54,941 bases of DNA from Candidatus Poribacteria bacterium (GTDB lineage Bacteria > Poribacteria > WGA-4E > WGA-3G), in the NCBI GenBank assembly GCA_022825825.1, contig JAJDWA010000017.1:1-54941 (forward strand). Reading direction: 5' to 3'. A program made the translations under genes and the position numbers. Position 1 is the stretch's first letter; each line of letters starts with the position of its first letter. A model generated the notes under the pieces. The model saw only the letters and a list, made by a program, of their open reading frames with translations. It ran no database searches and was not told where the DNA came from. Below, piece by piece: positions 34,643 to 45,742 of this stretch.

Positions 34643-36520
34643 TTATTGTCTATGAAACCGCCGTTCCAACTCATCCCGTCCCATTTCAATGATGATAGGT
34701 CTTGAATGCGGACAATTGAACGGTAGTTTTGCCTCAGACAACTCGCGAATGAGGTTGATCATCTCTTTGGTATCCAATGTATCCCCCGCTTTAATAGCGG
34801 AGCGGCAGGCGAGCGTTATCAAGGCATCATCAAGTGCTTTAGGGATTTCTACCTCGGTATGCGGTTGTTCAGGGAGTTTGTCAAGTAGGTCGGTAATAGT
34901 TTGGGAGGCAATCCGCGTTGGTAGTGGTGATGGTATTGCTCGGATAAGAATTGTATTCCCACCGAATTCCTCTAACTCAAACCCTATTTTTTTGAAGAGG
35001 TCCTCGTGGACTTTGAGAATAGCAACCTGTTGCGGGGTCACCTCAAGCGTAACAGGAAGTAACAACCCTTGCACAGGAATGCAGTTAGTTTTTAGCTGGT
35101 TCGCAAAACGTTCATAAAGCACCCGTTCTGCCGCAACGTGTTGGTCTATGAAGAATATCCTATCTTCTCCCTCAGCGACAATATAGGTTTTAAAGAGATT
35201 CGTCTTCAACTCAACATTTTCAAAATCGAGCAATTTGAGCATCGCCCCTTCAGGGATTTGTTGTTGTGGCGGTTGTACAACAGTTCTGGTCACTTCAGGA
35301 GTGGGTTCTATATCTTCGTCTATGGTGGGTTGTGTAACATTCCGTTCAGACTCAACATTTTCAGGTTGTGGTGTTACGATCGATTCTACTCTTCTATCTG
35401 TGGAGATAGGCGGACGTGGACGAGTGGGTGTTGAGATTTGCTGCGCCGTGCCGATGGGTGTCCTATCGACTTCAACCTCTTCAGTTGGTGCGGGTTCAGT
35501 CTCTGTAGATGTTTCAATTTTCGGGATGAATTTCTCTTTGTGGATGACGTTGCGAATCATTCGGACAATGCCGCTGAAAATCGTTCGTTCATTCCGAAAC
35601 CGCACCTCAATTTTGGCAGGATGGACGTTTACGTCAACTGTATCGGGTTCAAGTGTCATGAAAAGCAACGCAACAGCATGCCGATCCTTCTGAATTGTGG
35701 CACCAAGTGCCTCTTTTAGTGCTGCGCCAAGCATTTGGCTACGGATCGGTCGATGATTCATAAAAAAGAGTTGATATTCGCGGTTTGCCTTCGTAAAATC
35801 TGGTTTTCCAAGTAGACCAGAAAGCTTAAAATCTGGTAGTTCTTCAGCAAATTCAATAAGGTTATCAGCAAATTCTTTGCCATATAAGAGGCGTGCACGT
35901 TCCAGATGTGAATCGCAGGCGCGAACGTCCAAAATTGATTTGCCGTTGTGTGATAGCGAAAAATGTATTGATGGATGCGCTAAAGCCGACCACGTCACCT
36001 GATTAGTAATGTGGCGCACCTCAGTCGTGTCAGTTTTGAGAAATTTCAGACGCGCAGGGACATTATGAAAAAGGTTATTTATTGAAATATGGGTGCCGGG
36101 GGAACACCCACTTTCCTCTACCGAACGAAAAACGCCGCCATCAACGTTAATTTTTGTTCCCTGAATAGCATCAGCAGTGCGAGTAAGAAGTTCAAACTGA
36201 GATACAGATGCTATGCTTGCCAACGCCTCGCCACGGAATCCAAAGGTCCGGATGTTTTCAAGGTCTTCAATGCGACTGACTTTGCTTGTTGCGTGGCGTT
36301 CTAAAGCGAGGAGCGCATCCTCACGTTCCATTCCGCCGCCATTATCAGAAACGCTAATGAGCCGTTTCCCACCCGCACGGATTTCGACGCGAATGCTCGT
36401 GCTTTCAGCGTCTATTGCGTTTTCTATCAGTTCTTTGACAACGGATGCAGGACGTTCGACGACTTCACCAGCCGCGATTTTATTTGCCACATCTGCAGAA
36501 AGGATTTTGATTTTTGACAT
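34643..36520 (-). CDS. mutL: DNA mismatch repair protein MutL
   Basis: The 625-residue product has the GHKL ATPase motifs: ELIENAIDA (Glu33), DNGGGM (59-64), and RTFGFRGEALASI. A long variable linker rich in Pro/Thr/Glu (~340-420) leads to the dimerisation/endonuclease domain. Its metal motif reads DQHVAAERVLYE, matching DQHA(x2)E(x4)E except Ala to Val. CRSAIKAG and FNCPHSRP complete the nuclease site. It should nick the daughter strand in methyl-independent mismatch repair. No mutS or other repair gene is in the window. Confidence 0.95.
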   Translation of the reverse strand: MSKIKILSADVANKIAAGEVVERPASVVKELIENAIDAESTSIRVEIRAGGKRLISVSDNGGGMEREDALLALERHATSKVSRIEDLENIRTFGFRGEALASIASVSQFELLTRTADAIQGTKINVDGGVFRSVEESGCSPGTHISINNLFHNVPARLKFLKTDTTEVRHITNQVTWSALAHPSIHFSLSHNGKSILDVRACDSHLERARLLYGKEFADNLIEFAEELPDFKLSGLLGKPDFTKANREYQLFFMNHRPIRSQMLGAALKEALGATIQKDRHAVALLFMTLEPDTVDVNVHPAKIEVRFRNERTIFSGIVRMIRNVIHKEKFIPKIETSTETEPAPTEEVEVDRTPIGTAQQISTPTRPRPPISTDRRVESIVTPQPENVESERNVTQPTIDEDIEPTPEVTRTVVQPPQQQIPEGAMLKLLDFENVELKTNLFKTYIVAEGEDRIFFIDQHVAAERVLYERFANQLKTNCIPVQGLLLPVTLEVTPQQVAILKVHEDLFKKIGFELEEFGGNTILIRAIPSPLPTRIASQTITDLLDKLPEQPHTEVEIPKALDDALITLACRSAIKAGDTLDTKEMINLIRELSEAKLPFNCPHSRPIIIEMGRDELERRFHRQ

Positions 36521-36777
36521 GTGTCGTTGAAACCACGTTTTACGCAGCCTGTCTCCATTTTAGTGATTTACTCGGTAAGTAATGCAGTATTCTATGTTTG
36601 AAATCCTCTTATCAAGGGTGAGAGAACCTTTTGAATCTATTACGTACAGTTTTATATATTCTAAATGTTTAGTGAGGCAACCATTTATTAACGCATCCTG
36701 CCCTATGTAGAAGATAGCAGGCACACGCCGTGGGTTGCTGTCTCACTACAGATTAGTCATGACTTTAATGGCAACTT

Positions 36778-37491
36778 CTATTCATCTTTCAATCGTGCTT
36801 TGAGACGCTCGAGTTCTTCGCGCAGCCGCGAAGTTTCCGCTTCCGCTTCCGCTCGTGCGGCGGCTTCTTGTTCGGCGCGCTGCTCTGCCGCCTCTGCAGG
36901 CGTTTGCAGCCACTGTCCCGTCGCCTCATCGTAGACAGCTAATCCCTCATCCAGTAGATGGAAAGATAAGTTTAATGTCACAGAAGAAATGCTACCATCG
37001 GCGTTCTCCGGTATCCGCTCATAAGCCTTATCTTTGAGACGAAACCCCATCAGCGGTGTGGGTAAATAGCGTCTATCTATATCGCACAGAAAATACTCCG
37101 GTATTCCTATTGACGCGTAATGTGCCTTTTTATTCCCTAAGTCATTTTGGAACGTTCCTTTGCTTGAAAACTCCATTACGAAGTCTGGCGGCTTCCCCTC
37201 TTCCCACACCTTATAGGTGCGGCGGAGTTTCTTGCCTATGCCGAAAGAGACGAGAATATCGGGTGAAACAGCAGTGCGGTCGGGCCCCTCTACATCATAC
37301 ATCATGATAGTCCCAGAGACATAAGTCGCCGGGTTATCCGCGAAGAAACTGTCAAAACGTTGCCGCAAATCGATGATAGCCACTGCATGCATATCCGTTT
37401 CAGCCATAGGTTTTCCATCCGATTCAGGATATAGGTCAGCAGTTTCTGTGGGAGCATAAGGGATGTGGCGTGAATTTGGATACGTTTCCAT
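36778..37491 (-). CDS. Uma2-family (DUF820) endonuclease-like protein
   Basis: The ATG at 37491 follows AAGGAG; the frame stays open 66 codons further up without support. The 237-residue product has the PD-(D/E)xK-type core of the Uma2 family: VSPDILVSFG, then PPDFVMEFSSKGTF, then NKKAHYASIGIPEYFLCD. The C-terminal ~40 residues are an Ala/Glu/Arg-rich coiled coil. Uma2 genes multiply in cyanobacteria and Poribacteria and are often linked to mobile DNA. Activity is unproven in most cases. Confidence 0.88.
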   Translation of the reverse strand: METYPNSRHIPYAPTETADLYPESDGKPMAETDMHAVAIIDLRQRFDSFFADNPATYVSGTIMMYDVEGPDRTAVSPDILVSFGIGKKLRRTYKVWEEGKPPDFVMEFSSKGTFQNDLGNKKAHYASIGIPEYFLCDIDRRYLPTPLMGFRLKDKAYERIPENADGSISSVTLNLSFHLLDEGLAVYDEATGQWLQTPAEAAEQRAEQEAAARAEAEAETSRLREELERLKARLKDE

Positions 37492-37845
37492 GAGAACATC
37501 TCCTTTTCCACAAGGTGATTGAAAAACAAGCGGTCTGTCACTCAAGTATCTGTTAAGTATACCTGAAAAAACGGCAGATGTCAATTTTTTAGTAACGGAA
37601 TCCAGAGAGATTCCATTGTCACGAATCCCTTTTGTTCGAGGGGTACTAATCCAACACTTGCAGATAGCGTCTGAACTGTGGTTTATCAATAGTTATCAGT
37701 TAAGAGTCATGCTGTGAAGGGATATGCTGACATCTTAGCACTGGATTATTTTCAAGATAAACATGAGATCAACTTGGAGTCTGGGATCGCGTTTTTGGAA
37801 GAGCGATTATAAGATGTCGATGACATGATTGAAGCATACTTTGAA

Positions 37846-38175
37846 CTAAACAGCAACCACTCGCTGTTGTCCTTCTCTATCCTCTGAAGGAATAATCCGA
37901 ATCTCAATATCACGATTTAATTGATTAAGAAACCTCATCAACCGCTCAACGCTGTACTCAGAAAGTTTGGCGGCTTTAAGGCGAGAAATTTCGATGTGTT
38001 TAATCCCAAGTAGTTTCGCAGCCTCGACCTGAGTGAGTTTACGTTCCTTCAGAATGCGGAAAATCTCGGCTCCCAACTGCGCTTTTAGGAGTTCTTTCTC
38101 CGAAACCTCATCTGAAAAACCCAAATCCTTGAAGATATTCCCGCTGCCTTCTTCAACTTTAGTGTTACTGCTCAT
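37846..38175 (-). CDS. XRE-family antitoxin-like protein, solitary
   Basis: The 109-residue protein has a helix-turn-helix (LTQVEAAKLLGIKHIEISRL) and a C-terminal RLMRFLNQLNRDIEIRI segment. This is the pattern of HTH antitoxins paired with RelE/HigB-type (Gp49-like) toxins. Such antitoxins normally follow their toxin gene directly. Here the gene upstream, 14 nt away, is the large WD40-cohesin gene, and no toxin-sized gene lies downstream. It is therefore an orphan, possibly reused as a regulator. GAGG stands 9 nt before the ATG. Confidence 0.82.
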   Translation of the reverse strand: MSSNTKVEEGSGNIFKDLGFSDEVSEKELLKAQLGAEIFRILKERKLTQVEAAKLLGIKHIEISRLKAAKLSEYSVERLMRFLNQLNRDIEIRIIPSEDREGQQRVVAV

Positions 38176-38189
38176 AATCCTGGCCTCTG

Positions 38190-41168
38190 TTACTTCCGTA
38201 TTAACATATTCCGCGTTGCAGAGAAATCGCCTGCTTTGAGTGTATAGAAATAGACTCCACTTGCTACAGGTTCACCTTGTGCGTTTTTGCCATCCCAATG
38301 TGCTGCACGACTACGCGATTCATAAATGCCCACAGGTTGATGTCCTAAATCCAACTTCCGTACTAATTTTCCATTTGCAGTATAGATGGATATACTGACA
38401 TCCGTTGGTTCTGCTAACTGATACGGTATCCATGTCTCCGGGTTGAACGGGTTTGGATAGTTGGGTAATAATGCTGTCTCTTTCGGTGTCAGTGCTTTCA
38501 AAAGATTTTCCAAAACAACAATACCGCGCTGAAAAGCAGGATCAGTAAGATTCAGTTTCTGCGCTTCACGCAGCCATTTTTGCACTTGTTGTTTTGTAGG
38601 AATGATCTCCGAATCGCTGTCCCACGCAATAGGTGCAGCGGCGGTATTCCCAAACGCCGCTGCGACACTAGTCAAATCAATAATGTTAACAACGCCGTCA
38701 CCATTGACATCCGCAGCATTTTCTCCCTGTTCACCAAAATTAGATGCAACAAAGGTCAAGTCTATGATATTGACAACACCATCATTGTTGACATCTTCTG
38801 GTAATCGTGGGGGCGCGGTTATCTCCGCATTTTCTATTTCTGGTGCTGTGGTGCCACCTGCGCTGTTTGTTAATAGCACGTCAGATAAACTCACGGTGGA
38901 GGCTTTGGCAGCAACGACTTCAAACGTGATCGTAGCAAGCGTGCCATCCCCACTGCTTTCGCCTGCAAGAGACGATGCTGCAAGTTGAACGGTATTCTCA
39001 TCAACCTTCGGTGGAATAAAGAACGCACCCGCTGGTAGGTAGTCACCGTTTGCACTTTGGACATGCTTGAGGGCGGTAGAATCAAACGTAACGGTTGCTT
39101 GGTATCCAGTAATGTTTTCGCTATCCACTATATTAAGGGAAAACGTGAGCTGTTTTCCGATAGCAGGCGACTGCACTGGAGAAGGTGATAGGTTCACAGT
39201 AGCGTTTAGCGTGGTAGGAGTACTTGGTGTCACACTTGTCGGATCAGAAGGAATGATATCCCATAGCAGCACTGTCCCGTCCGTGCTTCCACTTGCCAGC
39301 GTTTTTCCATCCGAACTGAATAATACGCTATAGACACTATTCGTATGGTCCGTGAACGTGTGCTTATTTTCTCCTGTGTCAACATCCCATAAACGGATGG
39401 TACTATCCGCGCTACCACTCGCAAGCGTGCCACCATCTGGACTAAACGATAAGCTAAAGATGTTATATCTATTATCTCCAGTGAGTCTTTGCAGCCGTTC
39501 TCCTGAGCGCATATCCCAAACCCAAATATCAGCGCCAATGCCACCAGCGATTGTGGTCCCATCAGGAGAGAATACCGCAGAATAGCTGCTATCGTCCGCG
39601 AGTGTCCTCAACCTACGCCCGGTAGGTAAATGCCAGAGATGGATACCTGAGCTGGTTGCCCCCACAAGTAACTGTCCGTCTGGGCTGAACGACACGCTCC
39701 GGCACTCCCCCAATTTCGTATACGTCCCCAATTTCGTAAAACTTTGCTTACGCTCGCCTGTGGTGGAATCCCATAGGGTGATGCCGTTGCGATCCCCACT
39801 TGCCAGCGTTTTTCCATCTGGACTGAACGATATGCTATAGACTGTAGATATATCTCCGACAAGACTGCGCAGGTGTTTCATTGTATGGACATCCCACAAT
39901 TGAATATCCCTGTAGTAAGTAATACCCTTAACCTTGTAGTTGGAGTGCGCGAGTATACTACCATCCGGATTGAACGATACACTGTTAACAGCAGATGTAC
40001 CCTCCTCAAGGGTTTGCAAGGGTTTACCAGTATCAAGATTCCAGAGTTGAATCGTGCCATCTGAATGACTACTAGCAAGGATGCTGCCATCAGGGGAAAG
40101 TGCAAGAGAATAGACACGCCCTGTATGTCCCTCAAGGGTATGTAAAGGTTGACCTGTGTTCACATCCCAAAACCTAATCTCATCCCAACATGCACTCGCG
40201 ATTGTGCTACCATCTGGGCTGAACGACACGCCTAAAACCCCATTCGTATGCCCTTTGAGGGTACGGAGATGTTCTCCTGTGAAAGCATCCCACAGCCGAA
40301 CTGTCTGATCGTTGCTTCCACTTGCCATGATTTTACCATCCAGAGAGAACGCCACGGCGTTCACATTACCACTATGGCCCCCGAGTCCTTGCCATAGGGA
40401 TCCAGTGCGTGCTCCAAATAAGTAAACGTTGTCGCTTATACTTCCCACAGCGAGCGTGACACCGTCGGAAGAAAACGCCAAGTCGTTGATCCCTTCGCCC
40501 CAAGAAGTGGAGATGAAAGATCCCCGGAGATACTCTCCAGTGCTGACATCAAAAAACTTTATGCTATCATAGTAATATCCAGCAGCAACCTCCTTGCTAT
40601 CAGAGGAAAAAGCTAAGCAATTAACCTCTCCAACTGATCCCCAATAAAACTTCCTGTTCGGATCTCCACGGGTGAGCAAGAGTTGCTTTGTGTCGGCATC
40701 CCATAATCGAATCACCCGTCCATCGTCAATACTCCCAAACATTTTCCCATCGGGAGAAAACGCCACGTCATCGACTTCATCATAATGCTCCTCAGAAATA
40801 TACAGGAGCTGCCCTGTGTGGGCATCCCACACCCGAACTGTACTATCCTGTCCACCACTGACAAGAACTTTTCCATCAGGAGAGAATGCTACAGAATTGA
40901 CATGATCTGTATGTCCAGTGAACAGCGCGATTTCAGTATAAGTGTTTGCATTGTATATCCAAATACCGATAGAACTTGACACAGCAAGCCGCGTGCCATC
41001 CGGGGAATATGCAATATCACCAGAAATCCATCCTTTACCGAGACGCGCTTTTGCGCCTTCAGGCAAACTCAATTGCGTATGGTCCTCATATTGGGCAGAA
41101 GCATTCGGTAAATATACAGTTGAAACCAAGAAAAGTAACAAAAGAATCGAAAACGTCAGATTTTTCAT
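38190..41168 (-). CDS. Secreted WD40 / cohesin / dockerin protein with FlgD-like tag
   Basis: The 992-residue product starts after AAGGAG with a signal peptide (FSILLLLFLVSTVYLPNASA). Fourteen WD40 repeats follow (~25-640), opening with LPEGAKARLGKG, the same entry segment as in the sigma fusion at 31599. A cohesin-like domain follows (~660-800, VNLSPSPVQSPAIGKQLTFS, SGDGTLATITFEV). Two dockerin loops come next (DVNNDGVVNIIDL, DVNGDGVVNIIDL), then the NYPNPFNPETWIPY tag. A cohesin and a dockerin in one chain could let it self-assemble or bridge other dockerin proteins, such as the product ending at 934. It is probably surface-displayed. Confidence 0.9.
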   Translation of the reverse strand: MKNLTFSILLLLFLVSTVYLPNASAQYEDHTQLSLPEGAKARLGKGWISGDIAYSPDGTRLAVSSSIGIWIYNANTYTEIALFTGHTDHVNSVAFSPDGKVLVSGGQDSTVRVWDAHTGQLLYISEEHYDEVDDVAFSPDGKMFGSIDDGRVIRLWDADTKQLLLTRGDPNRKFYWGSVGEVNCLAFSSDSKEVAAGYYYDSIKFFDVSTGEYLRGSFISTSWGEGINDLAFSSDGVTLAVGSISDNVYLFGARTGSLWQGLGGHSGNVNAVAFSLDGKIMASGSNDQTVRLWDAFTGEHLRTLKGHTNGVLGVSFSPDGSTIASACWDEIRFWDVNTGQPLHTLEGHTGRVYSLALSPDGSILASSHSDGTIQLWNLDTGKPLQTLEEGTSAVNSVSFNPDGSILAHSNYKVKGITYYRDIQLWDVHTMKHLRSLVGDISTVYSISFSPDGKTLASGDRNGITLWDSTTGERKQSFTKLGTYTKLGECRSVSFSPDGQLLVGATSSGIHLWHLPTGRRLRTLADDSSYSAVFSPDGTTIAGGIGADIWVWDMRSGERLQRLTGDNRYNIFSLSFSPDGGTLASGSADSTIRLWDVDTGENKHTFTDHTNSVYSVLFSSDGKTLASGSTDGTVLLWDIIPSDPTSVTPSTPTTLNATVNLSPSPVQSPAIGKQLTFSLNIVDSENITGYQATVTFDSTALKHVQSANGDYLPAGAFFIPPKVDENTVQLAASSLAGESSGDGTLATITFEVVAAKASTVSLSDVLLTNSAGGTTAPEIENAEITAPPRLPEDVNNDGVVNIIDLTFVASNFGEQGENAADVNGDGVVNIIDLTSVAAAFGNTAAAPIAWDSDSEIIPTKQQVQKWLREAQKLNLTDPAFQRGIVVLENLLKALTPKETALLPNYPNPFNPETWIPYQLAEPTDVSISIYTANGKLVRKLDLGHQPVGIYESRSRAAHWDGKNAQGEPVASGVYFYTLKAGDFSATRNMLIRK

Positions 41169-41248
41169 AAAAAAATTACTCCTTTTTTGATGTAGAGCAG
41201 TTGCCCCAAAGGCATTTGTCTTTGTTGGTATTGTTCAGATATAACGGT

Positions 41249-42911
<1,663 letters not shown>

Positions 42912-43050
42912 TTTTCTTCTCCTGCAGAACCGATTGAATCAAGTAATATTCAGAATTGTCAATTAGTAATGTTGTTTTCAATATTCCTATTTTAAAGGAT
43001 ACCACAAAATGATTCCGAAGCTCAAGATTTTGATACGGATTCGCGTGAAC

Positions 43051-44196
43051 CTAATACTCACGTTTATGCCAATCATCTTCCCAGAGGTTGAATGAACCTT
43101 CGCGATACGGGTGTGCTGCAATGAGGTCCTCATTCAGTTCCATGCCGAGTCCTGGCCCGTCGGGTAGACTAAAATAACCGTCTATCACCTCTGGACAGCC
43201 GGTTGCTGCTTCTTTAACCCAAGCTTCAGAGAAGTCGTTAAAATGCTCCTGAATCTTGAAGTTAGTAGTGCATGCTGCAAAGTGCAAAGCGGTTGCGGTA
43301 GAGACAGGTCCCCCGACGTTATGCGGTGCAACTGTCATATAACACATATCCCCCATCGCAGCGATTTTCTTAGTTTCTAAAAATCCCCCTGTCTGGGTAA
43401 TATCGGGTTGTAAGATATCCGCGGCTTGTAGGTTAATCAGCTCACGATACTCATATTTGTTGTGAAGCCGCTCGCCTGTGGCAACTGGCAGATTAATATG
43501 ATCCGCTGCTTTTGCAAGTGCTGCAATGTTATCAGGTGGTACGGGTTCTTCAACCCAACTCGGTTTGAATTGTTCCAATTCTGAGGCAATTTCTATTGCT
43601 GTGTACGGACTAAACCGACCGTGCATCTCAACCAAAATTTCAACATCCGGCCCCACAGCATCGCGCACTGCCTCAACGAGAGAAACAGATTTCAACTTCT
43701 CCTCGTAAGAGAGTTCATAATAACCTGCTCCGAATGGATCGAACTTAAGTGCTTTATAGCCTTTTTCAAGCACCTTTTTTGCAGCATCATGAAATTCCTC
43801 CGGTGTTCGTTCCACGCGATACCAACCGTTTGCATACGCCTTAATTTGATCACGGCAAGCACCACCAAGTAAACGATACACAGGTTGATTCAATGCTTTT
43901 CCGATAATATCCCAACAAGCGATTTCAACCACGCTGATGCCTGTCGCAACGATTTCACCTGCACGCCCATAATCGTCTCGAAACATCCGTTGATAGAGGT
44001 CTTCTGTATTGAACGGGTCGCTTCCGATGACGTGCCTGCGCTTGGCACCGTCAATATAAGCCACAAGTGCATCCGTGCGGTTATTCATCCGCACTTCGCT
44101 AATACCGGTCAATCCTTCGTCAGTTTCAACTTTAACAAAGGTTAAATTCCGCCAACTGGTACCCATCACAAGGGTAATGACATCTGTAATTTTCAT
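43051..44196 (-). CDS. Enolase-superfamily dehydratase (mandelate racemase/galactonate dehydratase type)
   Basis: The 381-residue protein has the capping domain (ETDEGLTGISEV) and a TIM barrel. Metal ligands are Glu190 (ILVEMHGR), Glu216 (WVEEPVPP) and Glu242 (ATGERL). Candidate bases are His192 and His292 (VAPHNVGGP), and KFD lies at 151-153. The EMH pair resembles galactonate dehydratase, which removes water from a sugar acid. It starts 2 nt after the sulfatase stop, so desulfation and sugar-acid dehydration may be consecutive steps. Confidence 0.9.
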   Translation of the reverse strand: MKITDVITLVMGTSWRNLTFVKVETDEGLTGISEVRMNNRTDALVAYIDGAKRRHVIGSDPFNTEDLYQRMFRDDYGRAGEIVATGISVVEIACWDIIGKALNQPVYRLLGGACRDQIKAYANGWYRVERTPEEFHDAAKKVLEKGYKALKFDPFGAGYYELSYEEKLKSVSLVEAVRDAVGPDVEILVEMHGRFSPYTAIEIASELEQFKPSWVEEPVPPDNIAALAKAADHINLPVATGERLHNKYEYRELINLQAADILQPDITQTGGFLETKKIAAMGDMCYMTVAPHNVGGPVSTATALHFAACTTNFKIQEHFNDFSEAWVKEAATGCPEVIDGYFSLPDGPGLGMELNEDLIAAHPYREGSFNLWEDDWHKREY

Positions 44197-44198
44197 TG

Positions 44199-45560
44199 TT
44201 AATTTCTCGCTTCTCCTTCAGGGACACGGCGTTGTCCGCTTCCCTGTTGCGGTGCGGGTTCAATTGTAGGTGTTTCTTCACCTGCTTCAACCATTCGTCG
44301 AATAAGTCGTTCACGCATCACCGCAGCCACATTTTCATGCGATCGAAGTCCGATTAGATTTCGTAACTCGTAGGGGTCAGCATCAAGGTCGTAGAGGTAC
44401 TGCTCAATGTATGTGTCAGACCCCGCGTCTTTCCCACCACCCTTGTTAGGTGCGTCAACGCCATATTTCCAACGTTGCGTACGCACAGCACGTCCAACCT
44501 GTGCCTCGCTAATTTGAACAAATACCTCTTCAGGCCAATCATCTGTTTCACCACATAGAAGTGGGAGAATAGATCGCCCCTGCATCTCATCAGGCACGCC
44601 CAAACCTGCTGCATCCAAAAGTGTCGGTGGGAGGTCTACAAGACTCACAAGCTCTTGAATCTGTCCGCCTCCAACGAACCCTGGCCCGTGGAAAGCAGTC
44701 GGCACACGGATTGAACTTTCATGGCATGAACGCTTATATTCACTGTTACGGGTTTTGAAATGACACCCATGGTCAGAAGTAAACAGAATGATTGTCTTAT
44801 CGAGTAAATCAAGACTTTTGAGCGCATCTAAAAGTCTACCGAGTGCTTCATCAAGCCTTTTCACCATGCCGTAGTAGCCGCCTAAATGCTGATGCGTTGA
44901 GCCTCCCAGCGCGGCAAGATCAGGTGGAATCCACTTACCAGTATACCTTTCCCTATACCCATCGGGCGGAGGGTAATCGTCCAGATGATTTTGGTGGTGC
45001 GGTTCAATATATGATGTAAAGAGATAAAAAGGGGCGTTTTTGTGTTGGTCAACATAACGGATAACTGCATCGGTTACCGCATCTACACGATAGCCGGGTA
45101 GGTCAACAGGTTGGTTGTCGTTATCAAATAGCCTTGTCTGGTATGCATCAGAAGTCATTTCCAATACATTGGATGCTAACCAATAATCATATCCACCACG
45201 GTTTTCAGTCGGAACAGGGCCAGTACTACCAGAATGGAGGTGCCATTTGCCGATATACCCCGTAGCGTAGCCCGCATCTCCGAAGTGATGTGCAAGTGTT
45301 TTAAGATTAGGTGATAACGGGATACCGTTTCGGAAACATCCGGTTGTAGTTGCGTATAGTCCTGTTTGCAGGCATGAACGCGCCGGTCCGCACACAGGTT
45401 GGCACGTAAAAGAGCGGTGGACATGTGTGCCGCGTTGTGCCATCCGATCAAAATTTGGTGTTAAATCGAGCGGATTACCGTGCAATCCTGAGGTGTCCCA
45501 CCGCTGTTGGTCAGTGAAAAAGACAATGACATTTGGTTGATTCGCGTCAGTTTGTGGCAT
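44199..45560 (-). CDS. Type I sulfatase
   Basis: The ATG at 45560 follows GAGG; a start 39 nt upstream is possible but less fitting. The 453-residue product has the formylglycine motif CGPAR (Cys57), metal ligands Asp17-Gln18 (FFTDQQR) and later TSDHGCHF. It hydrolyses sulfate esters after Cys57 is oxidised by a formylglycine-generating enzyme, not seen here. No signal peptide is evident. It is the first gene of a two-gene operon behind the promoter at 45598. Sulfated polysaccharides from a marine host would be a plausible substrate. Confidence 0.93.
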   Translation of the reverse strand: MPQTDANQPNVIVFFTDQQRWDTSGLHGNPLDLTPNFDRMAQRGTHVHRSFTCQPVCGPARSCLQTGLYATTTGCFRNGIPLSPNLKTLAHHFGDAGYATGYIGKWHLHSGSTGPVPTENRGGYDYWLASNVLEMTSDAYQTRLFDNDNQPVDLPGYRVDAVTDAVIRYVDQHKNAPFYLFTSYIEPHHQNHLDDYPPPDGYRERYTGKWIPPDLAALGGSTHQHLGGYYGMVKRLDEALGRLLDALKSLDLLDKTIILFTSDHGCHFKTRNSEYKRSCHESSIRVPTAFHGPGFVGGGQIQELVSLVDLPPTLLDAAGLGVPDEMQGRSILPLLCGETDDWPEEVFVQISEAQVGRAVRTQRWKYGVDAPNKGGGKDAGSDTYIEQYLYDLDADPYELRNLIGLRSHENVAAVMRERLIRRMVEAGEETPTIEPAPQQGSGQRRVPEGEARN

Positions 45561-45597
45561 ATCTGTTTTCCTCTTTCTATTCGGTTTTGGGTAATTC

Positions 45598-45626
45598 ATT
45601 TTAAAGAATTATTCGGTTGATGTCAA
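45598..45626 (-). promoter_or_regulatory. Sigma70-type promoter TTGACA-17-TAAAAT
   Basis: On the minus strand -35 TTGACA (45621-45626) and -10 TAAAAT (45598-45603) are 17 nt apart. Transcription would start near 45591, about 30 nt before the sulfatase ATG. Confidence 0.8.
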
Positions 45627-45742
45627 GTAGCAAGGTCCTAATGAATTTCATTTGCCGAAATTGTTATATAATGTGAATTCGGGCCGAGAGAAATGTAGTT
45701 CTTAATGTTTTGTTTTCCTCTACAACGTATCTCATAAATACT

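Noticed and set aside
36778..37689. Longer version of the Uma2 gene from 37689
   Set aside because: The extra 66 residues have no family match, while the ATG at 37491 has an AAGGAG site.
37693..37812. Short + strand open stretch (AVKGYADILALDYFQDKHEI ... LEERL)
   Set aside because: It reads like protein and ends in a stop, but it has no start codon with a ribosome site and no recognised family. It may be a remnant of a lost gene; support is too weak to list.
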